Shown: positions 61,073-64,000 of the stretch, piece by piece
How positions within the stretch are numbered: the first letter of the stretch is position 1
Layout of the letters: each line of letters starts with the position of its first letter
Source of the DNA: Actinomadura chibensis NBRC 106107
GTDB taxonomy: Bacteria; Actinomycetota; Actinomycetes; Streptosporangiales; Streptosporangiaceae
Direction of reading: 5' to 3'
NCBI RefSeq assembly: GCF_001552135.1
Contig: NZ_BCQP01000036.1
Span: 62,001 to 126,000 of the forward strand
DNA length: 64,000 bases
Program-made: the position numbers and the translations under genes
Notes under the pieces: model-generated
What the model was told of the DNA's origin: nothing
Database searches by the model: none
The model's input: the letters and a program-made list of their open reading frames with translations, nothing else

Positions 61073-61696
61073 GTGACCCGACGAACCGGCAAGCGTTCCG
61101 CGGACGAGACGTCCCGCACGACCGGCGGCGCCTCCACCCGCGACGTCCCGGCCGACGCCGAGCCGGCTCCGGACGCGCCGGGGCCGGAGGCGGGCGCCGG
61201 CGAGCCCGACGAGGTCGAGCGGATCATCGCCGAATGGCGGGCCGAACGGCCGGGCCTCGACCCGGGCAGCATCGCCGTGCTCGGCCGCGTCAACCGCTGC
61301 GGCCTCCTGGTCCGCAACCTGTCCAACCGGCTGTACGACGAGTACTCGATCAACCAGTCGATGTTCGACGTCCTGGCCGCGCTGCGCCGGATGGGGCCGC
61401 CCTACCGCAGGACCGCGCGGGAGCTGGCGGCGTCGTCGCTGCTGACTTCGGGCGCCATGACCATGCGGCTCGACCGCATGGAGCGCGATGGGCTGATCCG
61501 CCGCGTCCGGTCGACCGACGACCGCAGGAGCGTGTTCGCCGAGCTGACGCCCGCCGGGTTCGCGCTCATCGACCGGATCATCGACGTCCATCTCGAGCGT
61601 GAGCGCCAGATGCTCGACACCCTCACCGCCGAGGAGCAGGGGGAACTCGCCCGGCTCCTGCGCAAGCTCGAACACCGGCTCCGCGAACTGAGCTGA
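61073..61696 (+). CDS. MarR-family regulator
   Basis: 207 residues from a GTG at 61073. An unusual acidic, Ala/Pro-rich N-terminal extension of about 50 residues precedes the winged helix (about 75-165): INQSMFDVLAALRRMG, ARELAASSLLTSGAMTMRLDRMERDGLIRRV and DDRRSVFAELTPAG are MarR landmarks. Such regulators usually answer to aromatic acids. It is divergent from the meta-cleavage operon and in line with the M24-fold gene, both of which have AT-rich dyads upstream. Confidence 0.88.
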   Translation: MTRRTGKRSADETSRTTGGASTRDVPADAEPAPDAPGPEAGAGEPDEVERIIAEWRAERPGLDPGSIAVLGRVNRCGLLVRNLSNRLYDEYSINQSMFDVLAALRRMGPPYRRTARELAASSLLTSGAMTMRLDRMERDGLIRRVRSTDDRRSVFAELTPAGFALIDRIIDVHLERERQMLDTLTAEEQGELARLLRKLEHRLRELS

Positions 61697-62071
61697 CCCC
61701 GCCCTCCCCGCGCTAGAGCACGCCCGAGCACGGTCGGGCGCGGCCGCGTACCCGGCGACGCGCGCGCGACCCGCGCCGCATATCCTGCAATACCCCTCTG
61801 AGCTGGGCATACTTCGCGGCCACGGCCTCCGATCCCCGGTGCGGATGCGCTACACGTCAATAACTCAGCTCAAAGCTTTAATGGTCTAAGTCTTGCGTAG
61901 GTGAGATAGCGCGGTCTAAGGTCACGGCAACGTTCGGTCGACCAGCAGGTCACGGCCCTCGCCGCCGGCTCGGCCGGCGGGCACGCCGGCCGCCGCCCGG
62001 CTCGGACCGCCAGGCCGCAAGGCCCGCCGGGCCCGCCGCCGGCCGCGCGGAGGACCACGAAAGGAGCATTC
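61697..62071 (+). other. 375-base intergenic region with promoter elements
   Basis: No supportable gene. The first part is plain GC-rich sequence; 61855-61925 is AT-rich and holds the elements listed at 61872-61922. From 61960 the sequence is a run of GC inverted-repeat-rich leader ending in AAAGGAG, 5 bases before the GTG at 62072. Confidence 0.6.
61872..61922 (+). promoter_or_regulatory. promoter and candidate MarR site upstream of the M24-fold gene
   Basis: AAAGCTTT palindrome at 61872-61879; GGTCTAAG repeated at 61883-61890 and 61913-61920, 30 bases apart; and TTGCGT (61893-61898) with TAAGGT (61917-61922) spaced by 18 bases, a reasonable -35/-10 pair. The hexamers give a start about 150 bases before the gene. 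Confidence 0.45.
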
Positions 62072-63355
62072 GTGCCGACCCAGATCATCGCCGGGACCGC
62101 CTCGGAGGACACCGCGGCGGACGGCCCCGGACGCGCGCACGACGAGCGCGAGTTCCGGATGCGTCGCACCCGCGAGTTCATGGACGAACAGGGACTCGAC
62201 GCCCTGCTGGTCTTCGGTGCCGACCGCAGCGACCGCTACGACGCGGGCCAGTACCTGTTCCGCGACCGCCGCTACCAGCACTTCGTCGTCCCCCGCGACG
62301 GCGAGCCCACGATGGTCGCCTTCGCCGCCCAGGTCGCGGCGCAGCACATGCTCACCCGCGAGCGCGGGCTGCAGACCTGGATCGACGACATCCGCGTCGG
62401 CCCCGGTCCCGAGCTGCTGCCCGCGATCGTCCGCGAGAAGGGGCTCGCGGCGGGCCGGCTCGGCGTGATCGGCGCGGGCTACGGGTCGCCCTTCTACCCG
62501 GGCGGATGGGTGTCCAAGCCGGTCTGGGACGCCGTCAGCGAACGCCTGCCCGACGCCGAGCTCGTCGACGTCACCCGCGACTACGGGCTGGTCATGGCGC
62601 GGCGCAGCGACGAGGACCTGGAGCACCTCGCCACCGCGGCCGCCGCCGGGGACGCGGCGATCGAGGCGATGATGGCGGCGGCACGGCCCGGCGTGGACGA
62701 GACCGCCCTGTACGCCGAGGGCATCGCCGCGATGCTCCGCCGCGGGATGCGCGTGACCTGGATGCTCTTCCAGACGGGGCTGGACAACTACGCCTGGGGC
62801 GAGCCGACGTGGCTGACCCGTCCCGAGCCCGCCCGCGTCCTCGGGTCCGCCGACATGGTGTGGGCGGAGATCTTTCCGAACTACGCCGAGCTGAACACCC
62901 ACGTCAACATGAGCTTCACGGTCGGCACCCCGCCCGCCGAGACGCTGCGCTGCGCCGAGGTGGCCCGCGCCAGCTACGAGGCCGGCCGGGCGGCGTTGCG
63001 GCCGGGCGCCACGTTCGCCGACGTCTGCGCGGCCATGGAGGAGCCCCTCACCGAGGCGGGGATGTGGCACCTGACGCCGCAGCTCGCGTCCCTCAACCCG
63101 CTGCTGTCCGGGGGCGGCTCGGGCCTCGGCATCCGCGAGCAGGTCCCCTCGTTCGCCGGCGCCTACCCGCACGCCGACGGGCACGCGGGACCGTTCTTCG
63201 ACTTCGAGATCCTGCCCGGCATGACCTTCTCGCTGCAGCCCGACGCCCGGCTCGGCCGGCACGGCGCGATCGTCGGCGGCGTCGTCGCGGCGACCGAGAC
63301 CGGCTGCCGCGAGTTCAACACCGTCTCCACGCGCCTCAACTCGGTCGACGGCTGA
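62072..63355 (+). CDS. M24-fold (pita-bread) protein, creatinase/Xaa-Pro-peptidase-like, without usual metal ligands
   Basis: 427 residues from a GTG with AAAGGAG. The N-terminal creatinase domain (residues 25-180) is followed by the pita-bread domain. The five metal ligands of M24 peptidases (D, D, H, E, E) are largely missing: the first Asp region reads MVWAEIFPNYAELNTHVNMSFTVG, and the Glu of the usual EPG motif is Gln in FSLQPD. Metal-free M24 relatives such as creatinase hydrolyse C-N bonds, so a C-N hydrolase rather than a peptidase is likely. It precedes a solute-binding protein gene. Confidence 0.8.
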   Translation: MPTQIIAGTASEDTAADGPGRAHDEREFRMRRTREFMDEQGLDALLVFGADRSDRYDAGQYLFRDRRYQHFVVPRDGEPTMVAFAAQVAAQHMLTRERGLQTWIDDIRVGPGPELLPAIVREKGLAAGRLGVIGAGYGSPFYPGGWVSKPVWDAVSERLPDAELVDVTRDYGLVMARRSDEDLEHLATAAAAGDAAIEAMMAAARPGVDETALYAEGIAAMLRRGMRVTWMLFQTGLDNYAWGEPTWLTRPEPARVLGSADMVWAEIFPNYAELNTHVNMSFTVGTPPAETLRCAEVARASYEAGRAALRPGATFADVCAAMEEPLTEAGMWHLTPQLASLNPLLSGGGSGLGIREQVPSFAGAYPHADGHAGPFFDFEILPGMTFSLQPDARLGRHGAIVGGVVAATETGCREFNTVSTRLNSVDG

Positions 63356-63387
63356 GCCGCGGCGCGCCCGCCGCCCGCGGGCGCCCC

Positions 63388-63420
63388 GCCCCACCGGGGG
63401 CCGCGCCCCACCGGGGGCCG
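63388..63420. repeat. 17-base-spaced direct repeat, each copy self-complementary
   Basis: GCCCCACCGGGGGCCG occurs at 63388-63403 and 63405-63420. Each copy can fold as GCCCC-ACC-GGGGC. It follows the M24-fold gene and could act as a terminator or simply reflect slippage; no T-run is present. The rest of the 180-base gap shows nothing. Confidence 0.5.
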
Positions 63421-63535
63421 TGCCGCTCCGCACGCCGTGCGGGCCCCGGCCCCCGGTCTCCTCCCGCTCGCCCCCATCCCTCCCCGCCCCACGGTTCCGG
63501 AACGTCCGGGCACTCCTCGGCAAGGTGGTCTCGAC

Positions 63536-64000
63536 ATGCCCCTCCACTCCTCAGCACTCACCCGCCGTACCTTCCTGTACGGCGCGGCGGCCGTCGGGGC
63601 GAGCGGCCTCCTCGCCGCCTGCGGCGGCGGCGACGGCCCGGCCGGCGCCCGCGGCGGCGCCCTGCCCGCGTCCCTCAAGGGGCTGGCCGACAAGGCAGCC
63701 AAGGAGGGCGGCGTCCGGCTGTTCGTCAGCACGGACGCCCGCACGCCCGCGCACGCCCGCAAGCTGTCCCGCGCGCTGCGCGCCGACACCGGCGCGGACC
63801 TCGACATCAAGTTCGTCAGCGGGGAACCGGATCCGGCGTTCGCCAACAAGCTCGTCCAGGAGTCGAAGGCGCAGGTCGCCCCTTCGATCGACGTCTTCGT
63901 GACGACGCCGCTGGTGGTCAAGCAGCTCAGCGGCGCCGGGCTCGTCCAGTCCGTGGACTGGGGGTCCATGGAGGGGGTGGACGCGAAGAACGTGTGGACG
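63536..64000 (+). CDS. extracellular solute-binding lipoprotein, Tat-exported (5' part only)
   Basis: 155 residues are visible and the frame stays open at the window end. Twin-arginine LTRRTFLYGAAAVG at about 8-21 and lipobox LLAAC with Cys29. The mature N-terminus, KAAKEGGVRLFVSTDARTPAHARKLSRAL then DLDIKFVSGEPDPAFANKLVQE, matches family 1 binding proteins of the iron(III)/spermidine type. The rest of the importer presumably lies past base 64000. It is the third different uptake system in the window. Confidence 0.8.
   Translation, partial: MPLHSSALTRRTFLYGAAAVGASGLLAACGGGDGPAGARGGALPASLKGLADKAAKEGGVRLFVSTDARTPAHARKLSRALRADTGADLDIKFVSGEPDPAFANKLVQESKAQVAPSIDVFVTTPLVVKQLSGAGLVQSVDWGSMEGVDAKNVWT

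Overview
The window is very GC-rich, with GTG and TTG starts, 4-base ATGA/GTGA gene overlaps and Tat lipoproteins. This points to a high-GC actinomycete (Actinomycetota; an Actinomadura- or Streptosporangiales-like genome is a guess). Almost everything in it is catabolic: CoA-thioester (beta-oxidation-type) enzymes, an aromatic meta-cleavage set, three uptake systems and five local regulators (IclR, TetR, GntR, MarR and their candidate DNA sites). I saw no rRNA or tRNA genes, CRISPR arrays, transposases or phage genes.

Region 1 (1-9313): an IclR regulator with a downstream esterase fragment, divergent from an eight-gene plus-strand operon: CoA ligase, crotonase, crotonase, BadH-like dehydrogenase, acyl-CoA dehydrogenase, crotonase, glutaryl-CoA dehydrogenase, SDR. 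The set fits activation of an alicyclic (cyclohexanecarboxylate-like) acid, desaturation, hydration, oxidation, ring opening to a pimeloyl-type chain and exit through glutaryl-CoA. The third crotonase appears to have lost one base near 6656-6658.

Region 2 (9338-36663): six copies of a conserved 21-bp operator-like sequence (core CTAC-N3-GTAG followed by TATG) sit in front of transcription units around a TetR gene. The units are a thiolase operon with a paired acyl-CoA dehydrogenase, the TetR gene itself, a thioesterase, a sugar-type ABC transporter, two divergent operons (crotonases, acyl-CoA dehydrogenases, nitroreductase, NTF2-like protein), and a nine-gene operon (CoA-transferase, two hotdog proteins, AtuA-like protein, a small GIY-YIG-like protein, acyl-CoA dehydrogenase, amidase, cyclase-type metal hydrolase, second thiolase). 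I read this as one TetR-controlled regulon for an unidentified carboxylic acid.

Region 3 (36734-39067): two genes unlike the rest, an aerolysin/ETX-MTX2-type pore-forming protein of distinctly lower GC, and a secreted seven-bladed propeller-like repeat protein.

Region 4 (39189-52370, minus strand): a GntR regulator followed by an eleven-gene operon: peptide-type ABC importer, alpha/beta hydrolase, VOC protein, amidase, 3-hydroxyisobutyrate-dehydrogenase-like enzyme, SDR, amidohydrolase and D-2-hydroxyacid dehydrogenase. It looks like import and hydrolysis of an amide-containing compound. A remnant of a ricin-type lectin domain lies just upstream.

Region 5 (52581-64000): an eight-gene minus operon (extradiol dioxygenase, aspartate-dehydrogenase-like, alpha/beta hydrolase, cupin, degenerate SDR, ThDP enzyme, aldehyde dehydrogenase, FAD hydroxylase). 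It is divergent from a MarR gene across a long dyad operator. After the MarR gene come an M24-fold protein lacking the usual metal ligands and a solute-binding lipoprotein that runs off the window.
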